The notes below the pieces were generated by a model. It searched no databases. It was not told the DNA's origin and saw only the letters and a list, made by a program, of their open reading frames with translations. DNA of 14,509 bases from NCBI GenBank assembly GCA_913031335.1, contig CAJWGI010000004.1, forward strand, positions 1 to 14,509, given 5' to 3'. The position numbers and the translations under genes are program-made. Within the stretch, counting starts at the first letter, position 1, and each line of letters starts with the position of its first letter. This document shows positions 1 through 7,752 of the stretch, one piece after another. Source of the stretch: an uncultured Anaerolineales bacterium (GTDB lineage Bacteria; Chloroflexota; Anaerolineae; Anaerolineales; UBA11657).

Positions 1-2475
1 ACTCGTTATTTTGGTCGTATTGCCGGACTCCTCGCCACTTTCTTTTTTGCAATCAATCCGGCTGCAGTACACAGTAGTCGTTTCATCTGGAATCCAAATC
101 TTGCAGCCCCTTTCGTAATGTTGTTTCTTCTGATCACGCTGCGCGGATATTACGACCACAAAGCTTCATGCAGACTCGCCCACCTGCCCATGCTAAGCCT
201 GGCCGGACAGTGCCACCCATCCCTGTTTTTGCTAGCACCGATTGCATTCATTAGCTGGATGCATGCCTGGCGACTTTCGAAAGGAAGTAGACAACGCCTC
301 ATTGCCCACACATGTTTCAGCGCCATTCTAGCGCTGGCGCTTATGGCGCCCTGGGGAATCGGCCTGTACAGGCACCTTAGCACACTCGAATATCTCCGAC
401 CCTTCGCAACCGGGAGCGCTTCGGAATGGCAATTGTCAACCAATCGAGTCTTGGCCACACTGAGTGGTAGCTTCGGGGTATACGCCCAGGACATCCCGTC
501 ACTACCCGCCCTAGGGTTCCTTACCTATTGCGCATCAGCGTGGTTGCTCGCCCGTGGCGCGTCCCGCCGCGATGGATTGCCAGGATTGCTGGCAGTGTTA
601 GGATTTTTTTTGCTTCCCGTAATTGTGGCTGTGCTTGACAGTCCATACATACAGTCGCTAACCGCCACTCTCTTTTCCGCGCACGGTGTGGAACAAAATT
701 GGTGGGTATGGCCACTCATGGGCAACGCCGCATTAATACAGGGCGCCTTCATTGGTGGCGTGCTAATACGTCGGCCTGCACAAGGCCACCTATCCTGGTT
801 TTGGAACTGGCGTGGCTTACTGCAGACCCGATACCTGCGCGTCCCATCCATCCTCGCTCTCGTCGTCTCTAGCGCAATTCTCCTGCGCGCACACATCCGG
901 TTCGATTACCGACACGATACGGGCGTATGGTCACTCTACGAAGGGCAGAATACACTGGACGATAGTTCAGATTCCCTGAATTACGCGCGGAGGCTTGCGC
1001 TGCGGAACAATCAGGAACTCATGCTGCTTGCATCTGACCCGCCACTCCAAACCTCCCTGTGCGTAAATTGCCGGAATTGGGAAGCGCTCATGTTAACCAA
1101 AGAGGACGATATTAGGGTGATATGGGACGACTACGGAGTGCCACTCCCTAGCAATGGTGCGGTCCTATTGTCGCCGTTTAACTACTCTGCACGACCTTTT
1201 ATATTTTCTGGCGGAGAAACTGTATTCACCTGGTTTCGTGTCGCGCAATTGCCCTCCGTAGACCATTTCCAGCCTGATTTACCTTTGGCGCAACCGGCGC
1301 ATTTTTCTAACGGGGCCACCGTGCTGGGCTTCTTGCAAGATACTCCCAACAGTGCGCCAGTCCCCGCGAAACCCTGGGGAGTGCACATGCTCTGGCGAGT
1401 CGACAACCCGGAGCCGGAATACTTCAAATTGTTCGCCCACCTAGTTGACGCAAATGGCGTCAAATACGCTCAGGTTGACCCGCCTGGAATGCTTCCCGGG
1501 CAGCAACACACAGGCGAACATGTGTTGAGTCAATTGGTTTTCCAGGTCGATGAGAGTTTGCCTGCTTCCGGCCCGCTTTTCGTACACTTTGGCATGTACA
1601 ATGACACCGGACAGGCGGACGTAACGAGTACCACAGTCGAACAGCCTGATCTGGTTCAGATTCGCGGCAGCAACAAACCGCTGGCCAGAATGGGAAACGG
1701 CTTAGAGCTAGATGGTTTCACAACTCAGCACAAGCTTCAACAAGGCCGCCCACTGAACATAACCGCCATCTGGCACACGCCGCCCAGTGGCACAAACCCT
1801 GACCCGCTTCGCCTTGACTGGCAACTGGAGTCCCCCGACAACCTTCTGGTTTTCGAGCAGGCCACTGAGTTGCTGCCACAGGCAGACAGGGGCAACTTGC
1901 CGGGAAACCTGTTCATCGCAGGAAAATACAATCTACACATCCCAACCAAGCTTGCCCCCGGAAAACACCGATTAACGTTACAGGTGACTGACACAACCGA
2001 CTATTCATCCGCATTGCGCTTTGCCGATTACATTGACATCATGCCCAGAGACCGCAACTTCGACCTACCTCCAATGCAGAACACTTTGGGTGCTACATTC
2101 GCCGACCAAATCAGGCTGGCTGGATACGACGTAGAGCAAGGTGACCGGGCGTTGACGCTGACACTGCACTGGCAGGCGCTGGGTCAACTCCCAGGTGACT
2201 ACAAGTACTTCGTCCACGTGTGGAGCAAGGGCGAAGTGATCGCGCAGGCGGATGCAATGCCGGACTCGTACCGCTACCCCACCTCATGGTGGGCGCCAGA
2301 TGAAGTGTTCAGCGATACAGTTACAGTGGAACTCAGCGATTTAGAGCCCGGCGACATCCTGATAACAGTTGGCCTATACGAAGCTACAACCGGAGTCCGG
2401 CTACCTGTTGTGACGACCGGGGCGGTAGTGTCATCGGATGACTGGGTAACGCTGCAGCCACTGACCCTAGAATGA
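1..2475 (+). CDS. GT39-like polytopic membrane glycosyltransferase with three C-terminal beta-sandwich modules (5' end missing)
   Basis: The reading frame is open from base 1 to the TGA at 2473-2475, 824 residues in the window. The ATG at 118 is internal, because the preceding 39 codons continue the same protein (FIWNPNLAAPF, typical of GT39/ArnT-like enzymes). The real start lies to the left, so the catalytic Asp of the first outer loop is not visible. Residues about 1-300 hold several hydrophobic helices and an HPS motif (window residues 72-74) seen in many GT39-like proteins. A soluble region follows (about 300-430) with a CxxC pair (C354, C357). Then come three similar beta-rich modules at about 434-542, 564-684 and 694-814, each opening with an L-x-G-F/Y signature. 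The family moves a sugar from a polyprenyl-phosphate carrier to an acceptor outside the membrane; donor and acceptor here are unknown. Third codon positions look less GC-rich than in neighbouring genes. It converges on the radical SAM gene with a 25-bp gap. Confidence 0.75.
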   Translation, partial: TRYFGRIAGLLATFFFAINPAAVHSSRFIWNPNLAAPFVMLFLLITLRGYYDHKASCRLAHLPMLSLAGQCHPSLFLLAPIAFISWMHAWRLSKGSRQRLIAHTCFSAILALALMAPWGIGLYRHLSTLEYLRPFATGSASEWQLSTNRVLATLSGSFGVYAQDIPSLPALGFLTYCASAWLLARGASRRDGLPGLLAVLGFFLLPVIVAVLDSPYIQSLTATLFSAHGVEQNWWVWPLMGNAALIQGAFIGGVLIRRPAQGHLSWFWNWRGLLQTRYLRVPSILALVVSSAILLRAHIRFDYRHDTGVWSLYEGQNTLDDSSDSLNYARRLALRNNQELMLLASDPPLQTSLCVNCRNWEALMLTKEDDIRVIWDDYGVPLPSNGAVLLSPFNYSARPFIFSGGETVFTWFRVAQLPSVDHFQPDLPLAQPAHFSNGATVLGFLQDTPNSAPVPAKPWGVHMLWRVDNPEPEYFKLFAHLVDANGVKYAQVDPPGMLPGQQHTGEHVLSQLVFQVDESLPASGPLFVHFGMYNDTGQADVTSTTVEQPDLVQIRGSNKPLARMGNGLELDGFTTQHKLQQGRPLNITAIWHTPPSGTNPDPLRLDWQLESPDNLLVFEQATELLPQADRGNLPGNLFIAGKYNLHIPTKLAPGKHRLTLQVTDTTDYSSALRFADYIDIMPRDRNFDLPPMQNTLGATFADQIRLAGYDVEQGDRALTLTLHWQALGQLPGDYKYFVHVWSKGEVIAQADAMPDSYRYPTSWWAPDEVFSDTVTVELSDLEPGDILITVGLYEATTGVRLPVVTTGAVVSSDDWVTLQPLTLE
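1300..2442 (+). repeat. Three tandem exoplasmic beta-sandwich modules inside the first gene
   Basis: Three protein-level repeats lie at about 1300-1626, 1690-2052 and 2080-2442. Each opens with a similar strand (VLGFLQD, LELDGF, IRLAGYD), then a strand with W after alternating hydrophobics (MLWRV, AIWHT, LHWQA). Next comes a strand such as KLFAHLVD, RLDWQLES or KYFVHVWS, and last a strand pair ending in FGMYNDTG, LQVTDTT or VGLYEATTG. The third copy closely resembles the tail of the PTPS-related protein at 7752-8135. The copies are diverged and are seen only in protein, not as DNA repeats. The fold is inferred from the alternating pattern. A carbohydrate-binding or acceptor-docking role is a guess. 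Confidence 0.6.
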
Positions 2476-2500
2476 ACAGTCGACAAACAGGCCGAAACCC

Positions 2501-4435
2501 TCAGGTCCGCACTCGCTCGCGCGTCGGCGTCACCTGCGGACACTCCCAATCCGCAGCGGCCGTTTGATTGCGCAACGAGATGAACTTCGGCATAATCCCA
2601 CAGGCATAGCATTCGTCCCTGCAATCATCCCGCGTCTTGCCGCTCTGGCTCCAACGATAATCTTCCAGCAAAAATGATTTCCTCACCGCAGCATCAATAT
2701 GGTCCCACGGGAGCACTTCATCCGCACCGCGTTTCCGATGCGTGTAAAAGGCCGCGTCGATACCCTGCACCACGAAAGCTTCCGTCCACGCCGCATAATT
2801 AAAATGCTCCCGCCAGCCATCGAAACGCGCGCCGCGCCGATACGCTTCTAAAATCACCGCGCCCATGCGCCGGTCGCCGCGTGAGAGCCAGGCCTCCATC
2901 ATCGTCTCACGCGGCTTGTTCAGGCTCAACTTCAACCCGCGCCCTTGCACCTCGCACCGCAGCAAAGCCTGCTTGGCTTCAATCTGCTCCAGCGTATCAC
3001 AGGGCGACCACTGGAACGGCGTATGTGGCTTGGGCACAAAAGTGCTCACGCCCACATTCAAATTCGCCTTACCCCCCAGAGCCTTGCGCCCTTCCGCCAG
3101 CACCGCTTTTGCCAGATCAGCAATCGCCTGCACATCCTCCAAAGTTTCCGAGGGATGCCCGATCATAAAATAGAGCTTGATCGTTTTCCAGCCGCGCGAA
3201 TAGATTTCGCGCGCTGTCTCCAGCAATTGCGCTGTCGAGACCGGTTTATTGATAATTTCCCGCATCCGCTCGCTAGCAGCCTCGGGCGCCAGCGTAAAGC
3301 CCCCCCGATGGCCGGCAGCCTTCAAGCGGTCCATCAAATCCACGGAGACCGTCTCAATGCGCAGACTGGGAAGCGAGATATTCAAATTCAAGTGCCCGAA
3401 CTCGGTGCTGATCGCCTCAACCAACGCGGCCACATCGCGGTAATCGGAAGAGGAAAGCGAAAGCAGCGCCACTTCCTCATAGCCAGTGGCCGCAAGCATC
3501 GCGCCCACCGCGGCGGTAATTTCCGCCACGCTCCGCTCACGCACAGGGCGCCCCACCATCCCGGCGTGACAAAAGCGGCAGCCGCGCGTGCAGCCGCGCA
3601 TAATCTCTATCACCGCACGGTTATGCACCACATCCACAAAAGGCACGACGAAATCAGTGAGCGGCGGCGGCAGCTGTTTGGTGATCCGTTTCAGCACGGG
3701 GAAACGGGCGGATCGATCTGTGGGACTCAGCTGCGCCAAGCTGCCATCAGCATGGTAGTCATCCGTATAGAAGCGGGGTACATAGACCCCGTCTAAACGC
3801 GCCAGTTGGCGCAACAAGTCGAGCCACTGCTGCCTACCGGGCAGGCTGCCCCCATTCTGGCGGACTGCCCATTGTCGCCATTGCTGCAGCGTCCGTACTA
3901 TTTCGATAATGGCTTCCTCACCTTCGCCAATCAAAAAAGCGTCAATAAAATCCGCCATCGGCTCCGGGTTGTAAGTCGCATGTCCCCCGGCCAGCACCAG
4001 GGGATAGTCTCCATTCAGCCGTTCAGCGCTGTGAAAAGGAATCCCCGCCAGATGCAGCAGATGAAGCGCGTTGGTGTAAAGTTGCTCGTAGGGCAGCGAA
4101 ATTCCAAGTAAATCGAAATCCGTCACCGGATGGCGGCTTTCCAGCGAATAGAGCGGCAGCGCCTCACGGCGCATCACCGCTTCCATATCCGTCCACGGCA
4201 GATAGACGCGCTCGGCCAGCACATCTTCTTGCTGATTGAGCAGATCGTACAAAATCGCCAACCCAAGATTAGACATACCCAGATCATAAATATCGGGGAA
4301 GGCCAGTACCACTTTAAGGCGTTCTGGAGTCCAATCTTTGGCGATGCTGTTGTATTCGCCGCCCACGTAACGCGCCGGGCGCTGCACATCCAGCAGCACG
4401 TGGTCAAGAATCGCAGATATCGTTCCGGGTTGCAT
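2501..4435 (-). CDS. TIGR03960-type B12-binding-domain radical SAM protein
   Basis: The protein has 644 residues. The N-terminus carries the family signature PARYVGGEYNS (20-30). An N-terminal domain of B12-binding type follows (about 40-180: DLGMSNLGLAIL, GISLPYEQLYTNALHLLHLAG, LVLAGGHATYNPEP); I see no DxHxxG cobalamin-ligand motif. The radical SAM core begins near 270 and holds the [4Fe-4S]-binding C282-x3-C286-x2-C289 in the context RGCTRGCRFCHAG. A second triad, C605-x3-C609-x2-C612, sits near the C-terminus. The cellular substrate of this family is not known to me. In many bacteria it occurs next to, or fused to, a DUF2344 (TIGR03936) partner; neither is present here. The start codon lies 8 bp after the rsmD stop. 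No good Shine-Dalgarno sequence precedes it (the bases before ATG are CCTCC), which suggests translational coupling to rsmD. It is the last gene of a three-gene leftward unit. Confidence 0.88.
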   Translation of the reverse strand: MQPGTISAILDHVLLDVQRPARYVGGEYNSIAKDWTPERLKVVLAFPDIYDLGMSNLGLAILYDLLNQQEDVLAERVYLPWTDMEAVMRREALPLYSLESRHPVTDFDLLGISLPYEQLYTNALHLLHLAGIPFHSAERLNGDYPLVLAGGHATYNPEPMADFIDAFLIGEGEEAIIEIVRTLQQWRQWAVRQNGGSLPGRQQWLDLLRQLARLDGVYVPRFYTDDYHADGSLAQLSPTDRSARFPVLKRITKQLPPPLTDFVVPFVDVVHNRAVIEIMRGCTRGCRFCHAGMVGRPVRERSVAEITAAVGAMLAATGYEEVALLSLSSSDYRDVAALVEAISTEFGHLNLNISLPSLRIETVSVDLMDRLKAAGHRGGFTLAPEAASERMREIINKPVSTAQLLETAREIYSRGWKTIKLYFMIGHPSETLEDVQAIADLAKAVLAEGRKALGGKANLNVGVSTFVPKPHTPFQWSPCDTLEQIEAKQALLRCEVQGRGLKLSLNKPRETMMEAWLSRGDRRMGAVILEAYRRGARFDGWREHFNYAAWTEAFVVQGIDAAFYTHRKRGADEVLPWDHIDAAVRKSFLLEDYRWSQSGKTRDDCRDECYACGIMPKFISLRNQTAAADWECPQVTPTRERVRT

Positions 4436-4443
4436 GGAGGTAT

Positions 4444-5019
4444 TTAGATTTCTTCGTCGCGCTGCGGCAGGCTATAAAAGCAAAGCATTGTATTACCATA
4501 ACGCCTCCGGTCAAACAGCGTCAACTGATTCAGTTCCAATCCAGAAAATTCGGAGGGGTGAATCTGGGCAATTGCCCAACCGTCCGGGTTGAGCCAGGAG
4601 GAAGCTTTATCGATGCAATGCAATGCAGCAGCCCACAAGTTCTGATACTGCGGCGGAGCGATGTAGATGTAGTCGAAACCGGTGCGCGGCGGGCGCTCCA
4701 AATAAGTCAACGCGTCGGTTTGCATCACTTCGGACCAGTCGGAAAAGTCGGTCACAGACAGATTGGCGCGAATAGTCTCAACCGCGAGTCGGCTTGTGTC
4801 CAGAAAGACTGCCCGAGCTGCCCCGCGACTGAGCGCCTCGATGCCCACGCTGCCTGTGCCGCCAAAAAGATCGAGTAGCGCCGCGTCACGAATATCAAAC
4901 CCAATGATGTTGAACAATGCTTCTTTGACGAGATCGCCGATCGGGCGCGTGTCCCTGCCCGGGACCCGTTTCAGGCGCCGTCCGCGCGCACTGCCGGATA
5001 TGACGCGGATGCCACTCAT
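4444..5019 (-). CDS. rsmD: RsmD-family 16S rRNA (guanine-966-N2)-methyltransferase, with atypical motif IV
   Basis: The protein has 191 residues, the usual length for RsmD, which methylates N2 of G966 in 16S rRNA using SAM. The N-terminal ISGSARGRRL and RPIGDLVKEALFNIIG (25-40, usually RPTSDRVREALFNIL) are diagnostic. The SAM-binding motif I is LDLFGGTGSVGIEALSRGA (49-67). Motif IV, where N2-methylating enzymes have N/DPPY, reads IAPPQY (120-125), so the acidic or amide residue that contacts the target amine is Ala and the aromatic residue is displaced by one position. This may be a lineage form or a loss of activity; the rest of the fold looks intact. The ATG is preceded by GGTGAGGG, a purine-rich but very close ribosome-binding site. 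It lies 39 bp after the URO-D-family gene and 8 bp before the radical SAM gene, so the three are probably co-transcribed. coaD, a common neighbour of rsmD, is absent. Confidence 0.85.
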   Translation of the reverse strand: MSGIRVISGSARGRRLKRVPGRDTRPIGDLVKEALFNIIGFDIRDAALLDLFGGTGSVGIEALSRGAARAVFLDTSRLAVETIRANLSVTDFSDWSEVMQTDALTYLERPPRTGFDYIYIAPPQYQNLWAAALHCIDKASSWLNPDGWAIAQIHPSEFSGLELNQLTLFDRRRYGNTMLCFYSLPQRDEEI

Positions 5020-5058
5020 CCCTCACCGCTCAACGCACCTCTTCGTCACATCTCTCCG

Positions 5059-6045
5059 TCATTTGGGCGCCATTTCCACTACATCACGCAACGCCCGCAA
5101 ATTACCGTACGGCGTTACGATCGGTGCGACACATCCGGTGCCCAGCACAAAACGTCGCCCGCCGGTGGCCCGAATAGCGTCCAGCGCCTCGCCGCGAACA
5201 TCATCAACCGTTCCCTGCATTAGAGTAGCTTCCTGCCGTACCCCGCCGCACACCGCCTGCGGCCACTGCTTCAGCCCCTCGCCCAGCGAAGGCGGCGTTT
5301 CGCGGTCATGCCAGTTCAGGATCTCCGCCGGGTAATCCGCCGCCAGAGAGAACATCACATCGCTCCCATGCAGATGGAGCACATTCAACCACAAATCATC
5401 CACCGCCTGAAGAATGTGCAAATCATAAGGGCGCGCAAATTCGCGATACTCCGCTTCCGAAAGATGCGCGTAGCTTGCCCATTGCAGCGCATAAAAAATG
5501 CCGCTAATGCCGGTCTCGCGGGCAGCCTCGACAAAGAGCAGCGTCTGATCGGTGATTACCTGCAAGGCAGCCCGCATGACATCTGGCTGCTGGCGGAGCT
5601 GCGCTTGCAATTGTTCCGCGCCGACCAGATTGCGCGCCTGCGCCAGCGGGCTGAAGATCGTCTGAATGAAAGGCGTCGCCGCGCCCAATTCCACGTGGAT
5701 CAAATTGAGCGCGCCCAGAATCGCGCCCATCTGTCCTTTGCACGGATCCTGCAGCGCGAGTTTCTCCCAATCGTCCACATGCTGAACGCGCGGCGGCCCA
5801 TAATCACGCGTGCCGTGCGGATGTCCGCACCATGCATCTGTGACGTCCCAATCCTTCAGGCAATAGCTGCTAGCCGGCGTGACCTTCACAAAATCAAAAT
5901 CGAACTCGCGTTGAAAAGCCAGGGTGGCTGCCGCGAAAGCCTCCGCAGATTGGTCATCGCCCGGTTGATGCCGCCAAGCCGAAACCGCAACGCGGTCCAC
6001 GGCTTCCCCCGCGATGGTCGCTTGCAGTCGTTCTCGTTTGTCCAC
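5059..6045 (-). CDS. Uroporphyrinogen decarboxylase (URO-D) family protein, probably not HemE
   Basis: The protein has 328 residues of the URO-D/cobamide methyltransferase superfamily (TIM barrel). Family marks are the opening KRERLQATIAGEAVDRV, the region QPDVMRAALQVITDQTLLF (153-171), FARPYDLHILQAV (203-215) and the C-terminal GGRRFVLGTGCVAP (295-308) followed by TPYGNLRALRDVV. The HemE substrate motif RQAGRY is absent from the N-terminus, so true uroporphyrinogen decarboxylation is unlikely. H224-x-H226 followed by C305 in GTGC resembles the HxC...C zinc site of MtaA/MtbA-type methyltransferases with His in place of the first Cys; a metal-dependent methyl-transfer role is possible but unproven. 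The start is GTG, chosen because AAAGGAG lies 5 nt before it and an extended -10 lies some 34 nt upstream. It is the first gene of the leftward unit with rsmD and the radical SAM gene. Confidence 0.72.
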   Translation of the reverse strand: MDKRERLQATIAGEAVDRVAVSAWRHQPGDDQSAEAFAAATLAFQREFDFDFVKVTPASSYCLKDWDVTDAWCGHPHGTRDYGPPRVQHVDDWEKLALQDPCKGQMGAILGALNLIHVELGAATPFIQTIFSPLAQARNLVGAEQLQAQLRQQPDVMRAALQVITDQTLLFVEAARETGISGIFYALQWASYAHLSEAEYREFARPYDLHILQAVDDLWLNVLHLHGSDVMFSLAADYPAEILNWHDRETPPSLGEGLKQWPQAVCGGVRQEATLMQGTVDDVRGEALDAIRATGGRRFVLGTGCVAPIVTPYGNLRALRDVVEMAPK

Positions 6046-6050
6046 GCTAT

Positions 6051-6057
6051 CTCCTTT
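6051..6057 (-). promoter_or_regulatory. Ribosome-binding site deciding the GTG start of the URO-D-family gene
   Basis: The minus strand reads AAAGGAG, then 5 nt, then GTG at 6045. This is the best Shine-Dalgarno match in the window and supports the GTG as start, since no in-frame ATG lies nearby with comparable spacing. Confidence 0.75.
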
Positions 6058-6078
6058 CGGTCAACGAATGTACATGCC

Positions 6079-6087
6079 ATGATAACA
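6079..6087 (-). promoter_or_regulatory. Extended -10 promoter of the URO-D/rsmD/radical SAM unit
   Basis: The minus strand reads TGTTATCAT, a TG-N-TATAAT extended -10 with one mismatch. It lies about 34 nt ahead of the GTG start, so the leader would be near 27 nt and include the ribosome-binding site. No good -35 box is seen at 16-18 bp spacing, as is common with extended -10 elements. The spacer also holds CATAAT on the plus strand at 6093-6098, a possible weak -10 for the divergent gene at 6127, again without a clear -35. Confidence 0.5.
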
Positions 6088-6126
6088 TTAAACATAATGC
6101 AGACCCATTTTCGCCCGCCAGCCTAA

Positions 6127-7737
6127 ATGACCAAACACACTAAACTGGTGTTCACTGTCGCCGCCATCGTGCTGCTCGCTGCGCCTCTGCGTCTATACGG
6201 ACTCAATACGCATCCCCCCGGGCTTTTCGGCGACGAAGCGGCCGACGGATTGGACGCGCTGCGCATCATCGCGGGCGAGCGCCCGCTCTTCCTCGCCGAG
6301 AACAACGGGCGCGAGGCAATGCACGCATATCTGGTTGCGATGTCGGTGAGTGTTTTCGGCCGCACGCCAGCCGCGGTGCGGGTGCCGTCAGCCATTGCCG
6401 GCACCATGACCGTGTTGGGCATCTTTCTCGTTGCGCGCAGCCTTTACGCGCGGCGCATCGGATTGCTTGCGGCACTTATCAGCGCTTTTACCGTCTGGCC
6501 GATCATGCTGGGCCGGCTGGCGACGCGCCCCGCTTTGCTGCCACTTTTCCTGACATTCAGCCTGTGGCTGGGTATCGAGGGGTGGCGACGGCAGAGCAAA
6601 TGGCGCTGGGCACTCTCGGGGCTAATATCTGGCGCAGCCTTTTATACATACACGCCAATACGTGTCATGGTGCTCGCGCCGCTCCTGTGGGCGGTATTAT
6701 TGTTCGCACGCGGACGTGGCCGACGCCTGTGGCCTGGCGCAGCGCTTTTTCTGGCAGCCCTGGCGCTGGCGGCCGCGCCATTCGCCAACTTGGCGCTCAA
6801 GCACAGCGAGGAGGTTTTCGGCCGCACCACAGGTGTGGCCGTAGTCAGCCCAGACGACAGCCCGCAGCAGATACTGCGCACGCTTGCCGACCAGACCGCA
6901 ACTGTCCTACCCATGCTCATCGTTCCCGGCAGCGGAGATTGGAATCTGCGCCACAACATTCCAAACCGCGCGGCGTTCGACCCGGTGATTGCCACTGCAT
7001 TCGTTCTCGGAATGTTGGTCGCTCTTCTCGGCAAACGCCGACTTCGCCTGATAGCAATGCTCATTTGGATCGCCGTGGCACTGTTGCCCACCATTCTTTC
7101 CGAGGAACCTCCGCACTTTGGTCGCTCTAGCGGAGTACTGCCTGTGCTGTTCGTTCTCCCAGCACTTGGGCTGCTTTGGGTACACGCAAAACTGCGCCGC
7201 TATGCTCCCAAATTCATAGCCATAATGATCAGCGCCGGAGTGATGCTCGCTTCAATATTCGTCACGACACGCGACTTCTACCTGCACAATTATCTGGTCA
7301 CGCCCGCAGCCGGATTCTGGTTCGACGAACAATGCACCGTTGCAGCGCGGGATATTAACCGCTTCCTTGGAAGCGGGTGGCAGGGGGAAGGCATGGTCGC
7401 TGCGCCAGCAACCCCGCACCCAGCGCGGCAGGTTTTCATCGCTCCAAATGTCTGCCCGCGCTACAGCAGCTCGGGTTATTACACTGTTCAGTTTCTCGTG
7501 CCACAAGAACTTGGCGCGGACGGTCAATTCCAGCGCTACGATTTGTCTTCCTTGCCACCATTGAGTTCATTGAAACCGGAACTCTTAATTCTAGCCATCC
7601 CCGGCGACGAAAAGCAACTCTTGCCATGGCTTGCGGAAAGTTACCGCGTCGGCAGCGGCGACGGACCGTGGACGCCTCCCGATTTGCTGGGAAATTCATG
7701 GCTGGTGTATCGCTCTATCTACGCGCAGCGCGAATAG
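6127..7737 (+). CDS. GT39/ArnT-like polytopic membrane glycosyltransferase
   Basis: The protein has 536 residues. After one N-terminal helix (about 7-22) comes PLRLYGLNTHPPGLFGDEA (20-38). In GT-C enzymes of the ArnT/PMT type the first outer loop carries the catalytic acidic residues at such a DE motif (D36, E37). GREAMHAYLVAM (61-72) and VRVPSAIAGTMTVLG (84-98) follow, then about ten more membrane helices to residue 380. EEPPHFGRSSGVLPVLFVLPALGLL (326-350, two motif halves around the loop) is the usual late-loop signature. Residues 385-536 form a soluble C-terminal head with C403 and C443, a possible disulfide. The reaction is expected to be transfer of a sugar from polyprenyl phosphate to an acceptor outside the membrane; the substrate is not determinable. 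The ATG has no Shine-Dalgarno sequence before it, but the protein start fits the family, so weak or leaderless-type initiation is likely. It diverges from the URO-D-family gene across 81 bp. Confidence 0.8.
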   Translation: MTKHTKLVFTVAAIVLLAAPLRLYGLNTHPPGLFGDEAADGLDALRIIAGERPLFLAENNGREAMHAYLVAMSVSVFGRTPAAVRVPSAIAGTMTVLGIFLVARSLYARRIGLLAALISAFTVWPIMLGRLATRPALLPLFLTFSLWLGIEGWRRQSKWRWALSGLISGAAFYTYTPIRVMVLAPLLWAVLLFARGRGRRLWPGAALFLAALALAAAPFANLALKHSEEVFGRTTGVAVVSPDDSPQQILRTLADQTATVLPMLIVPGSGDWNLRHNIPNRAAFDPVIATAFVLGMLVALLGKRRLRLIAMLIWIAVALLPTILSEEPPHFGRSSGVLPVLFVLPALGLLWVHAKLRRYAPKFIAIMISAGVMLASIFVTTRDFYLHNYLVTPAAGFWFDEQCTVAARDINRFLGSGWQGEGMVAAPATPHPARQVFIAPNVCPRYSSSGYYTVQFLVPQELGADGQFQRYDLSSLPPLSSLKPELLILAIPGDEKQLLPWLAESYRVGSGDGPWTPPDLLGNSWLVYRSIYAQRE

Positions 7738-7752
7738 CCTCAGCGCTCGCGC
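7723..7752. terminator. GC-rich imperfect hairpin across two convergent stop codons
   Basis: GCGCAGCG at 7723-7730 can pair with CGCT (7744-7747) and GCGC (7749-7752), with C7748 bulged and a 13-nt loop. The hairpin spans both stop codons of the convergent genes (TAG at 7735-7737, TGA on the minus strand at 7742-7740). No T-tract follows on either strand, so intrinsic termination would be weak; it may simply reflect GC-rich coding sequence. Confidence 0.2.

Noticed and set aside
2505..2541. Inverted repeat GTCCGCA / TGCGGAC as a terminator for the first gene
   Set aside because: The arms match over 7 bp, but the loop is 23 nt, there is no T-tract, and it lies inside the coding end of the radical SAM gene.
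2945..3796. A 283-codon open frame on the plus strand opposite the radical SAM gene
   Set aside because: It is antisense to a strongly conserved protein, its translation is rich in His, Arg and Gln with no recognisable domain, and it arises from codon bias of the real gene.
5059..6045. Annotation as hemE
   Set aside because: The RQAGRY substrate motif is absent, so only family membership is claimed.
5308..6126. A 272-codon open frame on the plus strand opposite the URO-D-family gene
   Set aside because: It overlaps a family-matching gene completely, has no domain and has an Arg/Gln/Ile-rich composition typical of a shadow frame.
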